From Ligula intestinalis (lineage: Eukaryota; Platyhelminthes; Cestoda; Diphyllobothriidea; Diphyllobothriidae): DNA of 64,000 nucleotides. This document shows, piece after piece, positions 36,445 through 47,740 of this stretch; positions within the stretch are counted from its first letter, which is position 1, and every line of letters starts with the position of its first letter. Location: NCBI GenBank assembly GCA_036362985.1, contig JAYGXS010000004.1, positions 33,609,316-33,673,315 of the forward strand, given 5' to 3'. Made by a program: the position numbers and the translations under genes. The notes below the pieces were generated by a model, which worked only from the letters and a program-made list of their open reading frames with translations, was not told the origin of the DNA and did not search any database.

Positions 36445-36888
36445 CTAAATGGCGTAGTTAAATAGAATGGGCAACAGGACACAGCCTCGCTTAACACCAG
36501 ACCGGATATCGAATTTCTGAGAGTGATTGTTGTCAACTATAACTTGTGTGGTGGTAGAGTGATAGTAGACCTTACTCATGGTAATGACGTTGGCCGGCAC
36601 ACCATTTAGTTCTATTCTTGGCCATAGGTACTCATGGTGGACGGAATCGAATGCAGCGGCAAAGTCGACAAAGCAAACGACCGTAGGTTGCTGGAACCCA
36701 TGGCGAAATCCTCGTACGTGCCTCGGTGTGAATATCTGGTCAGTGAATTCACAACCACTTCGGAATTCAGTTTGGTTGGGCCTCATCCTATAGTCTCGTA
36801 CAGACTTAAATATTCTGAGAAGGACAATAGTGAAGATCTTCGCAGCAAAGTTTATTGGGTTTATGCCACGATAATTCGCGCACTTCAT
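36445..36888 (-). pseudogene. RTE reverse transcriptase domain fragment
   Basis: A 147-codon open piece contains RT blocks 1 to 4 in order: CANYRGINPINFAAKIF, the RPNQTEFRSG block, VCFVDFAAAFDS with the first catalytic Asp, and GVKRGCVLLPILFN. Continuation with the second catalytic block is in another frame below 36,445. Confidence 0.8.
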
Positions 36889-37910
36889 ATTATCTCCCTT
36901 ATTGAAGACATCCGAATTCCATTCGTGCGGAACTACTTCATCTCATGGCGCCAGTATCAACACAGGACTTGTAGATTTTGGTGAGAATGCTGTGCTTTCC
37001 GGAAGGCTTATTATTGCGCAGCCTCTGCAACTACCTCTTCAGAATGGAAGTAGCACGATACTGTATAGGCTCGAGAAGGATGAAGCATCGCTATGGAGGA
37101 AAGGGGGTATGATGAGTTGCGCATCGATGCGGAGGTGCTCAAAGTGCTCACGCCAAAGGTCAAATTTGACCGGGTTGTGAGAAATAAAGCCACCATTCAC
37201 ATTGCAAGTATGGGCTTGCCACTAACTTGGCGGATGATTTTGTAATTTTTGTGTGTTACTAACATTTGAGACCTGCTCCATGGAAGTCACTGTTTCCGAC
37301 CAATACTTCTGTCAGTCATCATTAGCGGACTTTGGTCTCATAGTTTGGAGTTGGCAGAAGGAAACCTAGCTCGATCCCTCTAGACAGATAACTGCAAGGT
37401 TCTTCCGCAGATCCAGTCACTGCAGCGCCGCTGAATGAATCCAAGAATTTTCTCAGCTGCGCCATAGACAGATGTCTTCAGTGATGAACCCTTGCTATAG
37501 CCTTCATCATCTGATCGTAAAACGGGATCAGAGTTCTGTGCCTAGGGCCCCGGTAATACAGAGTTACTGGATTATTTCAATATCAAGGCATCTACCACGT
37601 TGCATTTTGGGTGCTGATGAGGGATGAACCTTCTGGCGCGTGCTAACGAAAACATGATCAAACCCAAGGGTGTTATCTGTTTCGGCACCAGGAGTCGACC
37701 TGCTATCGTGGATCCAACTGCAGAACGTTGATATAACTAGAATGTAATCGATTCGACTGATGGTATGACCGCATTTTGAATACCAGGTTAGTTACAATGC
37801 TGAAAGTATGCATTGGTGACAAACAATCGGTCCTGATTAGCAAAATGCTGCATGCTCTCATCATTGTCGGATGGAGAGCCAGGCCTAAAACGACCAATAA
37901 GGTGACTGAG

Positions 37911-38290
37911 AAGAAGCAAATACGATCGATGGGACAAGAAATTTATTCGCTTGACGTTTCGGACTCCGACGCGGATCCACTATCAGAGACAATAACAGAA
38001 ACGGGTAATTCGTACATAGAGAATTGTAGAATACAGTCGCTATTTTACTGCATACCTATGACAATTAACGGATCCCCATTCTGAGGATATTTGCCCGCTT
38101 GTGCGCCAACTGTCTGATGACCCGCTGAACTTTCATCACCCAAGCTGGACTTGGACGTGGTGCTCGTTCGGTCTTCTGGCTCCTTAGCGCTTGCGTTAGA
38201 AGACGTTCGATAATGAGCTGCCGAATAGCGAATCGCCTTGGCCAAACTGGGTGTCAGCACCGAATATCGATTGGGCAAGTCATTGCACTT
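37911..38290 (-). repeat. Penelope-type terminal repeat or related element
   Basis: On minus, the sequence near 37,990-37,941 is CTGATAG, a GGATCC...GGAGTCC hairpin, GAAACGTC, then AATAAA, the same arrangement as the other hammerhead-like copies. The 77-codon frame at 38,045-38,278 has no known domain and is probably non-coding repeat. The element abuts the 5' truncation point of RTE copy A. Confidence 0.5.
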
Positions 38291-39360
38291 GTTTTACGGA
38301 CCCTCGGTTTATAAACAAATGCAATGGTCTACCCAAGCCACACTCGGTGTTGAGGCTTAGTTTGGTTAAAGTAATTTTACATTGAAGTCCTTTTGGAAGT
38401 ACAAAGCTTTAAGAGCACCTAGGGCCTGGACGGAATTACTTTGTCCCACGTTTCCACGTGAGTCAGAGGTCCATTTACCTGATATAACGGTGACTAGCAA
38501 ACTCCGAAATTTATGGCAGAAAAAATTATTTGCATCAACACGCATTAAGAGAAGCATCTAAGGACTGATCTGTTGCCAGCCCGATTTCTAACCCTGAATA
38601 CGGCAGTTTTCTTCAAAACTGTTTGCCGGAGGAATTTTAGGAAAGACAAATTCCACTAGCAATTTATACATTTCGAGCGTCGATGGTGGTTACTCAACTC
38701 AACATTTCCTAAATTAATTCTTTTGCGCGAGAAGCAATCTATACCATCAACTTAATTCCCTGTGGCTGCATCATACGCATCTGCTACGCGGTCTGCAAAA
38801 ACATTCAACGCGCAATTGTAGATCGGGATGAACCAACGGCAATTCGAGATCTCGTGCTCAAGGAATTTTCCGTTCACAAGGCAAAAAAGGCGGTTCAATT
38901 ACCCAAAACGCCATTGAGCACGCAGTTGAATGCCGCCCAGTGGTCATCAAGGGCTGTTAGAAGCAAACCCGAAAAGCAGCAAACAGGGAAAAAATATTTT
39001 ACCTTGTATCTACATTCGGGTACAATATTGGAAGTAAAACACAGTCAGGACAAAAGGGTAAAAATTCAGGTCCAGAACTCCCACCTCAGAGGGTAAAGAG
39101 GCTGTTGTATGGAGACGAATACCTGCACCATAGAACCCTCAAACCAGAAATAGGAAAAAGAGGTTTCTGGCGTCCGGTCATATGTCCAGACGTGCTGCTA
39201 AAGAGTATTATTAGATAATTATGCCGAACGAGCAGCAAAATACGGGAATTCCAGGGGTCTCTCACCGGACGATTGCGCTTAAAGTATTATATAAACTCGA
39301 CTTGATGTAGTGCAGGAAAAAGAGGCCCAAATCGTTGTCACTTCTTGTTGGTCGACGATT
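38291..39360. other. Spacer with one unassigned ORF
   Basis: An 80-codon plus frame at 38,854-39,096 is lysine-rich and without a recognised motif. No other signal was seen. Confidence 0.35.
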
Positions 39361-39362
39361 GC

Positions 39363-39646
39363 CTAGCATACTTGAATATAAGATGGTAATTGCTGATTAT
39401 CATTCATTACCTTTGCTACTAGCCAGTCCATATCAGTTATACCCTGGGCCATCATAAGACGCAGTGTTTCAGGATCGTCTTCATCGGTGTGGCATTTAAA
39501 ATGCTGAACGAGAATTAGGAAGTGCGTCGGGTTACCTGGCGGATCTGGTTCTTGTAAAAAGGTTGAACGCTCTCTGGGAGAAGACGAACCCTACGCAGGA
39601 GATACGCGTACAGTTGCAGGCCTGTTTTGGGTAGTTGTTGCGCCAT
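39363..39646 (-). CDS. LYRM9: LYR-motif protein, LYRM9-like
   Basis: Exon 1 (39,646-39,536, 37 codons) and exon 2 (39,503-39,363) are joined in phase across a 32-nt GT-AG intron and give an 83-residue protein, close to the 78 aa of vertebrate LYRM9. Exon 1 reads TGLQLYAYLLRRVRLLPES and then FYKNQIRQ. Exon 2 reads HFKCHTDEDDPETLRLM and then TDMDWLVAK. These follow the LYRM9 order: LQLYRYLLR, HYK..VRQ, VHSDEDNPE, DADWIMNK. LYR proteins are small mitochondrial helical proteins that bind acyl-ACP and assist complex or Fe-S assembly; LYRM9 itself is little studied. The motif Arg is Ala here (LYA). A donor after WLVAK (AAG/GTAATG) could lead to a different last exon. An acceptor (TTTCAACAG) just before the ATG suggests a 5'-UTR intron. 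Confidence 0.8.
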
Positions 39647-40286
39647 GCCTATCTGTTGAAAACATAAGTGACAGGAAATAGGTATGGGGAAATTACGTCT
39701 GACTAGCTTAGAAAATCTCATGAGATAAAGTGTCACCATTGCAATTAGCGACTCATTCGAAAAATTAATTCTACAAGCACGTAATCGAGTTTATGTTATC
39801 ACATTATAAAACGATGATCGAGAGGTTCGCCGGAAACTATGTCAGTCAGTCAGCACCAGTTGAAAAAAAGGAATCGATATGGGGTCAAGCCGTTTATTTT
39901 GGCATTTTATCGGATCAGAACTAGATTAGGCTGGTAAAATGTCCCGGAAATTTATCCTGACTTTTATATTTTACTGAATAGATGGAGAGCATGCTGATTT
40001 CGGAAAGTGAGATATTCCGATACGCTGCAGTTGGTTGTCAAACTAAACAAGTAAGGGTAGTCAAATCCCAAGGGCTTAGAGTTTCTCACACTTTCCCATG
40101 TAAGGAATATGCCTCAGGAGTTTGTATTTGGTTGCCCAGGGAAAATCTCTTCGCATTTTGGATAATTGCTTTTTAATGCTCGACGGCTCCGTTAATCTGT
40201 AGCAGCGCATCTCGACTGTCGTTAGTGCGCAGTTTTTGTTTACAGTAAGGTATCAAAGAACCGGAATATAAGAAATTTGTGTTTGC

Positions 40287-40434
40287 TTAATTTTGCAAAC
40301 GGGACACCGCCGATAAATGAACTTTAAAGTATGCATGGAGGTATGGAAAGTAATCTTTCAGATTGTGGGCGATTTCTGGAACTTGATCCAGCGCTTGTTT
40401 CACGACTTTAAGAGCCTCTGCGTACAAAGGAGGT
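40287..40434 (-). CDS. Terminal exon of an unrecognised gene
   Basis: After an acceptor (CCAAATAG) the minus strand reads PPLYAEALKVVKQALDQVPE, then IAHNLKDYFPYLHAYFKVHL, ending at a TAA at 40,287-40,289 (48 residues). The balanced, helical, stop-free composition looks coding; the plus-strand frame over it (108 codons) reads like its antisense. A possible upstream exon (about 40,625-40,545) ends at a CAG/GTAGCC donor, but its phase does not match, so it is not joined. I cannot name the family. It lies about 640 bp upstream of the LYR gene on the same strand. Confidence 0.4.
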
Positions 40435-40869
40435 CTATTTGGACAGTTAGTCACTTAGCGAGGGATGTCAACAGTCTAATCTACTTTTGCGTCTATTTTC
40501 TTCAATTATCATGTTCAGGAGATAGCCCTCTGTGCAGGCTACCTGGAGACTCAAAGCCATACTTGTTCAAATCGGACTTGATACATGAAGAATGGAATGA
40601 AGGTGCCGCTCTCACTGCGTCAGGGAGACCACACATCAGGTAAAAAGATTGGAGCCCTATATATTACGCACGACCCAGTGTTTTTTCTTCAGTACTTTTC
40701 TACGGAAGAGACAGGCCAAGCTGAACACACGAAATTCGGGGGGTTGCTAGAGAACGGTGAAATTCAAGGATGTGGCCGTGTGTATGTGTGCTGTATGGCG
40801 CCGTAGCGCAATTTTTTTCCTTGTTATTGCAGCAAACAAATGAGCAACAGTTGGCATTAACGGAAGAAC

Positions 40870-43600
40870 CTACCACAACTTTCCCAGAGCTATAGCTTTC
40901 GTCTCGCTATGGATTTGCCAATATTGTATCAAATAGCCACCTATAGAACAAAAATTTGGACAAGATACGGAACATCCTGCCATATAGATGGCATTGGATA
41001 AAACCTTCCTACCCTGCCCCAGCCAAAAATTAGAAGCACAATGAAAACCGGGATATCGCATGACACAGATGATAGACTAACACCCATGAACGATTCGATT
41101 AAAAAATTGTCAGGTGAAACGCAATGGTATACTATAATAAATGAAAAAACGAAAGAATAACTCAAAACTTGCAACTAGCGATCATAAAATAACGAAACAA
41201 TGTATTACCCTAAATGTTCTATTTTATCGCTTACGTCTGAATTCCAGTAAAGTTAAACACTAATAGGAAACGTCAGATTAGGCCAGGTTTATTTAGGAAA
41301 ATATAGACAACGCCTTTCAACATTCGAGTTAAGTTTATTTTTTTTCATTCCTGTTACTTTTGTTATTTTCTCGTCCATTTTTGTTGAGCATTCTGTCTAA
41401 TCGTTACACCTTATCTTAAACTGTTTGTCACTAGAATGAATGCGAATAACAAACATCCAAATTCATGACTTTCTATTTTAATCCACAGAGAGCGCTGAAA
41501 GCCTACATATTCTTGGTGTAACAACATGCTCTTTGAAGCATTTAAGAGGGACGTAATCCTAGCTTGTGAAATAAAAGCTTTGTGCACACTTTAGCCTAGC
41601 AGGAAAGTATAACATTGTGCATTCTCGACTATCAGCTTAACTTACAGAGAGAGGAACGAACTAATCATGCATGAATGAATAAGTGCAAGCAAAATTTGAA
41701 AAAGCTTGTTATGGTTAAGCTATCTGAAATTGATTATCTGGGGAGTGACAGAAAAACATTTCTTAATTTCCCCGAAGAGGAGCCCTCAAAGTATTTGCCT
41801 TTTTACGGCCACATTCAAATGAGCACATTTTCGCAGTTGAGCTCAAGCACGAAGTCTTACAGATTCCATTCCATATTCATTAGACCTGAAGTACAGCATA
41901 AGATGCATGAACTGTCGGAGTTTACTCTCTGCTGCCGGCCGTAAGCTATGAATACCATGTAATTACCCAGTTTTACACTACGGTTACGCAATCATTCGGA
42001 CCAACCGCCCTTTTAGTGCCGTCAAAGCCTCATTAATCTTAGTTTCATTTTATCTTATAGCAGATGTGCGCGGATCTACGGAATCTTATATAACTCCGTC
42101 CTCGTTAACGACAAGGTCAACTGTGCGCACGACAACATTGTGAGCGCAAGGATGGTAAATTATGCGTTTTCTGATTTATCATGGTAGTAGACTTAAGCAA
42201 TATATTCTACAACCTCTTCTCTCAGCCATCTGAACACGGATTCAAGAAAAACTCACGAAGACCGGAAACAGGAGCGCACGCAATGGTTGCATGCATGCGT
42301 CACGCAGGTTTCGATGGATCCGGATTTTATACATACAAAAAGGACGGTTAGATCTGAAATGATTGGGAGAGACACAAAGGCAAGATAATGAATGAACTTC
42401 TGTTCTTTACTCTCGGACTTTTGGGGACCAGTTTCGCGCGTCAGTTGACAGCCTTCGAATCCAAGGCTTATAGTACACAATGGTGGTGAAATAAACTACC
42501 GGATTCTTTGTAGTGAGTACTATCTACTGAGGGCAATGTAGGTAGAATACTCGGGGTGAGTCAAAAGTGTTGGCATGGGTACACCTTGCTTCTAGACCCA
42601 CAAGCCGTCCGCTAAGACATGTCACATAGGACCTTGTACCCTACAGCACACAGCAGTTCTTTTACGTAAAGGGGTTGCTATTGAGAGCCCATATGCATGA
42701 TAGTGTCACAGGGTTCACATCGAGGAGCCGAAGATCACGCTTCCTTATTATGCAAGGGGCACCTTGCCACCGTCTACGGGGTCTGATATTGGATGGATTC
42801 GTGTGTAGTGTGTGGGTTGCTAGAGTGTATGTAAAGATGTGGTATTCCCAGCATTTTTTACCAGATGTACTGCCCTGATGATAACCTATCAAAACACGCG
42901 TAAGTTTGTCAGCTGGTTCTCTGAATTAATGCGTATGTAAATGCAAATAGTCAAGTCAAGTCAACTTTACTGAAGGAAATCTAGGCAAACGCCTTTGAAC
43001 TCCCTCTTGGTACATAATCTTTAAGAAATGCATCGGCACAGCCGAACCCTCCAAAGAAGTCGTTGACACAATTGTAGATGACTACTCGATTGTTTCAAGT
43101 AATACGCTCACACTCAGTTAACACGAGCCAGCAGTGTAATTGAGCAAGAAGAGGAGACAGTGAAAAATCTCATAATTCAAAATGGAATGTCATTTTTTTG
43201 TTTTTAGGAGAAAAATTGTCACTCGTGTAGGAAAGTATGTGAATGATAGAAGTAGGATGCTTCTGTGAATGTTGGCAGCAGCCCTGGCGTGCATAGCGAG
43301 TAATATTTTCATCCTAAGGGCCAGACAAGAATGAGATCTCACAGTTACGAGAACGTCCCCAGGAACAGGAGATGCGACCATGATGAGCCCTTGCTTTGTC
43401 AAGAGCAGAGGAACCTGCCACGTCGTCAGCATTCGGTTATTAGTTCGACACGAGAAAGAGGTGACAGGGCCGCGTAATCTAGGACCATAGGTGTGACATC
43501 CGACGCGATCTACGCAGTTCGCATAGTACGCAGATACGTCGGGTTTAGAGGGACTTTAAACGCATGTAATTAAATAATGATAATAATACTACGTAATTTT
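40870..43600. other. Spacer with unassigned ORFs
   Basis: Frames at 41,675-41,944 (+, 89 codons) and 42,662-42,892 (-, 76 codons) have no recognised domain. No SINE or transposon protein was identified. Confidence 0.35.
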
Positions 43601-43639
43601 TAATATAAGTCTATATTTATAGCATTTCAGTGTTTTTGG

Positions 43640-44245
43640 TTCGGAGCATTCCATCTCAACGTTACTCACTAAATCAATACTTACCAAGTTTTGCTTTAAA
43701 AACATTCACGGATGGGGACATGAAAATCTCCGCAGGAAGGGCATTCCATGCCTGGATTACCCTCTCAGAGAAAAAGAATTTTTTTGGGTCGGGTCTTGCC
43801 CCTATCACACGTAATTTGAGGGGTTGCCCTCGCAGCCTAGAGGTGTTGGCCTGCTCAAAGAATTCATTTATTTGGAGGCAGCAATTCTGACCACGCAGCA
43901 TGCGAAACGCCTGCATTAGGTCACCGCATAGCTGTCTGTAATCCAGAGGAAACAAGTCAAGATTTACCAATCGGGTCTCATACGGGAGGTTCCGTTGGCC
44001 TCGTACTACTTTTGTTGCGCGTCTTTGTACCTTTTAGTGGGTTTTTCGGTCTTTGGCTGTCCAAGGTCTCCAGGCTTGGATGGCAAATTCCAGTTGGGAT
44101 CGCACGAACGTGCTGAACACCTTGCCAAATACCACTTTATCAAACTTAGCAAAGGCGCGTTTGATTAGATACAAGCTCGACATTGCGGATTTAGCCACCT
44201 TCAGGCAGTGGAGTGATGGCTTTAGTGAAGGCGTGAACTACACCC
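43640..44245 (-). mobile_element. CR1-like non-LTR retrotransposon, 5'-truncated tail
   Basis: The minus strand encodes the C-terminal part of a CR1-type RT protein. VAKSAMSSLYLIKRAFAKFD leads into FSTFVRSQLEFAIQAWRPW, then one in-frame stop after DRKTH, then QRRATKVVRGQRNLPYETRL, LVNLDLFPLDYRQLCGDLMQ and the final RVIQAWNALPAE and SPSVNVFKAKLGKY. The order and the WN-LP / SVN-FK ending are hallmarks of the CR1 clade. Its sequence differs from the 51-kb copy, so at least two CR1 families are present. 5' truncation is usual for such copies. Confidence 0.8.
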
Positions 44246-44259
44246 TATAGGTCTATTAA

Positions 44260-45780
44260 TATAACCCCTTTTGGGTACCGTCAATATCAGAAGAACACAG
44301 GAGAAAACCTAAAACAACTCCCATTTTCCGCAGCCGCTTTAACTTTGTTTCAATTTTAGGCTAAGGCATTGCTTTGCGAGATGATGAGTTTATTTTATAT
44401 AGAAAACTATCTTCAATATTAAATTAAATATCTGTACAGTATAGGAATTATTTTTAAATGGTAAGACTATTTTGGATTGGGAATAAGCTACCCGTCGTGG
44501 TTTTTCACTTATTCATTCGACAGAAGTAGAGTCAGCTGCGGTCTGTCTGATGGCCAAGTACATCCAAACAGATAGTAGCATATGGCTCACATGTGTGGTT
44601 CGGTCGATAAATAAGATTGAGTTTTACTAATCTTTTTCCAGTCCAAAGTGCCCTCACTCTTGAAGTTTCCCAGTTTCAGTCCACTCATTTCTATAACCAC
44701 CAGAATCCTTCCAGTTTTAGCCATCCTGGGTCTCCCACTCCACCTTCATGCTCGCCCACAAAAGGCGGATGCTGCTAGTACCACCGCAGCCAATGTTCCA
44801 ACGCCCACTACTGCCAGTCTCTATGTAGGTACAAGATATCTTAAACGGAAAACGTCCTTGCTGACCGGTAGCGGCGACAAACCTGGTCAGTCAATCCTCT
44901 GAATTTTGGTAGGAGTTCCTTTCATAATTTCCTTGTGGACACTGATGCTGACTTCCTTATTACTCCAACCATTTTTACCTACGGTCAGTAAGTCATCTAA
45001 TCCTTTATTTTCTCTTCAAGCAGCTAATAGTACCTGCGTTTAGCCTTTTGGTTAAGGATTCATACCTCTAGATCTTGGTGTAGGACGCTCATTTTGCTGG
45101 ATATTTAATTCTGCTGACGCTCATACTCCTGTGCTCGGGGCAGATATTATAACACTGTCGGTCTTGTCGTTGATGTCAACTGCCGCAAGTTAGTTGTCTG
45201 ACGACATCTGTATCTTGTAAATTTTAGAGTAGCGCCTTTTCATCAAATAATCCTCAAATTTTAAAAATTCCGTCAAATACTCGCTAACGTCGCTTGCCTT
45301 CGGAGTGTCCATCTATCATACACCCCTCACACCGTTTCTCGTGAAGCCAATTTATGTCTCTGATCAATAATAAAGAGCTGTTTCTACATTCTATGTAGAC
45401 AGATTTTACACCTATCCAAGCACTTCCTTGGATGCTTATTTTAACCAATAAGAGTTGATCTATTTGTTTTGTTGTTCTAGTGTTTTTTTCCGTCTATTTG
45501 TCCTTTTCGGAATATTTTCACCTGCAAATTTAGTTGAGTGAAACAATTGCAAGCGGCTTTTATTTCTTTCGTATTGCGCATTTTATGCACTAATACGGTA
45601 CCTGGTTTGCCCCACACTTCAATTCCCCTTTAACCACGAATGGCGTAAAAAATGAGTGCGAGGTAATTTTGCCATTAAATGCCTTCATAAGAAAGCCTAA
45701 CACAGTAATATTTTCAAGTATTTACCTAGCCAACGCCTTCTATCAGATTCCTGTTTGTCCAGAAAACCTGCAATGGCTCT
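44260..45780. other. Spacer, one possible exon near 44.64-44.83 kb
   Basis: A good acceptor (TAATCTTTTTCCAG, ending 44,640) and a donor (CTCTATGTAG/GTACAAG, about 44,829) bound a stop-free plus frame rich in Pro, Ser and Thr. A second frame is also low-complexity Ser/Pro-rich. There is no family match; it may be a coding exon or chance. Confidence 0.3.
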
Positions 45781-45789
45781 GCAGCCAAC

Positions 45790-46130
45790 ATTCTCCTTAT
45801 GCGAGACGCCGTAGGTGAGGTCAAGTAAAGGCAACCTTGGTCACCCAGTCACGCTTGATCCAACGCAATGGCCCATGTCCATTTACGACGCACTACCATT
45901 ACCCCCGCGCGGCTGGGGTGGACACGCGCAGTCCAGACTGGTGTGGCCAATCATCGCCCTGAGGCTGACTCCTACAAACCCTACTCTGGGCCTTTGTGAC
46001 AGGTTCCGCGCTGATGGACAAACCGGAACCCGCCCCGACAGCGGGCGGCCACTGGCAGCGTCGTTGGCTGCTGTGAAAACCCTGCACTAGTACATGCCCC
46101 TTACGGTCGAATGGCATGCCAGGCCGAATC
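45790..46130. repeat. GC-rich block, probably repeat-derived
   Basis: This 340-bp block is clearly richer in G and C than both flanks and is open on both strands (91 codons + and 72 codons -), as expected from composition rather than coding. A similar GC-rich patch lies at 63,090-63,310. I could not align the two convincingly. Confidence 0.35.
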
Positions 46131-47600
46131 CTTCTGTGCAGAATACACTGTTTCTACCACTCTTGCCTTCCCAGGACTATTCGTCTACTAAGGAACTGAG
46201 CCTGGAAGATTGTAACTCTTAGGGATATGTCTATAAGCCTTAATATATCTCGATAAATCTCCCAAAAATCGTAATTAAAAGACAACTTGGGTTTTATTTG
46301 AATTTATTAGGCTGCCTTAGCACTCCGAACTTTCGCTCAGACTCTTCAATGCCTCGGCAACTAAGTCTTCCGCGTCTTAATATTCGCGTGCGTTTACGTT
46401 GATGATCGCTGATGATATTCTGGTAGTAATTTCCAGTGAACATGAAACCCTAAAACACTTCGACTGAACTGAAAATACTTGCGCAGACAGAAACATGGCT
46501 GTCCAGAGATATTCGAGTGTCCCTCCATGGTTAACAATGGAGTATAAAAACATATTTAGATTAGCTTTACTATTTGTAATCTATATTCGTTAGCGCTAGG
46601 AAGCACTATCGAAAAAATCTTAGTTTCAGAATAAAATAAATACAATATTTGAAGATAAAATCTACAAATTTGTAATAATGTTAGCAGGAATTGTCCTTTT
46701 AGGGCAACAGTTAGTGATGGTTTGCAATTAATGGTGAACTAGAAAACAGGCAGTGAAAGGAAAACTCATTCACTAAATAGAAATAAAGTTCAATGGGCCC
46801 CCACTTTCAAAAAAGTGTGTAGGAGAAAAAAATGCCAAGGAAAATAAGATAGAGGTGCAGTGTAGGCTAATACTACAATAGCCATTCAGAATGGGATGGT
46901 TAATTTTGTGTGTAGTTTGCTCGTTGTCGCTAATGCGCATAACACGACATCTCGCAAAGAACCATCAGTTGACGTAGGGTCCCGATATGCCAGAAGCCAG
47001 AATATAACTGCAGTTTCCAAGCGATATCCTGGGACAGAAGAATTTGGCGTGAATCTTAAGCCATCTCCAATAATTACGCTTGGCCTTTGCCATTCGCAAC
47101 TGCTTACGGTCTTCCTAGCCAGTTTGCAGAACACGATCTCATTCACTAAGCAGGACAGTATAAGACTCGTTCAAACAAAAATATTATTACCGTTGGATAC
47201 TTAAATTCTCACAAGTTCGACTGGCTAACTTGGAATATTTTCGGTGTACAGGATACATTTGGCTATTGTTTACTAGAGATAACAGTGGAAATGTTATTCT
47301 TCCATGCTGTACCATTCAGAATGCCAATAAGGTAAGGACTAGAACTGCCTAGAAATTTTGCTCTTCCAAGATGACGAAAGTATGCTGGATCGACAAGATC
47401 TCTCGCCAATCAGCAATAGTGATCGTATCATACTACTTTTTCAGTTGCATATGTTCTCATCTCCTGACTAACGTAAATTACTAGAAAAAATTGAGCTCCT
47501 ACAGGTTTTAGTCTTAGTTCATTTTCTGTTCCTCGCTTATGTGAGTAGCTGCACTAAGAATCTTACAGACTTCATCAGAATATAAGAACGAACCATTGGC
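46131..47600. other. Spacer, nothing assigned
   Basis: AT-rich sequence. Overlapping frames at 46,886-47,204 on both strands have no motif. Confidence 0.4.
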
Positions 47601-47609
47601 TCTCCTGAA

Positions 47610-47740
47610 AAAGCCTAGGAAATACAAGAAAACTTTAATAAACTGGCTGCCTGGTTCGGCAAGTGGCTTTTGAAGTTGAATATAATCAAATCTGCGGTCG
47701 TTGGCTTGGAATTTAGGCGGAAAATATTTTCAGTGTATGT
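47610..47740 (+). pseudogene. CR1/jockey-type RT fragment
   Basis: ENFNKLAAWFGKWLLKLNII and KSAVVGLEF match the block after the RT palm that usually reads DLNKLEEWSEKWLLKFN..KC.VL. It continues into a long repeat without further coding sequence, so only a short relic remains. Confidence 0.5.

Larger units (their letters stand above)
35650..37910 (-). mobile_element. RTE-like non-LTR retrotransposon, copy A (5'-truncated)
   Basis: Read on minus, the copy starts inside the endonuclease. HLIGRFRPGSPSDND and FANQDRLFVTNAYFQH lie near 37,900-37,780, then RIDYILVISTFCSWIHDSRS near 37,750. The linker near 37,190 is NGGFISHNPVKFDLWREHFE. The RT fills 36,888-36,204 (NYRGI, QPTVVCFVDFAAAFDSV, RSGVKRGCVLLPILFNY, LTNLDYTHDIALLA). 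The palm motif is YTHD instead of YADD. The C-terminus (TWLDPVCQDTEVALGPSV, and GTVRDIIEA at the end) lies at 35,900-35,660. It faces copy B tail to tail. Confidence 0.85.

Noticed and set aside
40317..40643. 108-codon plus-strand ORF
   Set aside because: It is antisense to a minus-strand exon with better composition and a splice acceptor.
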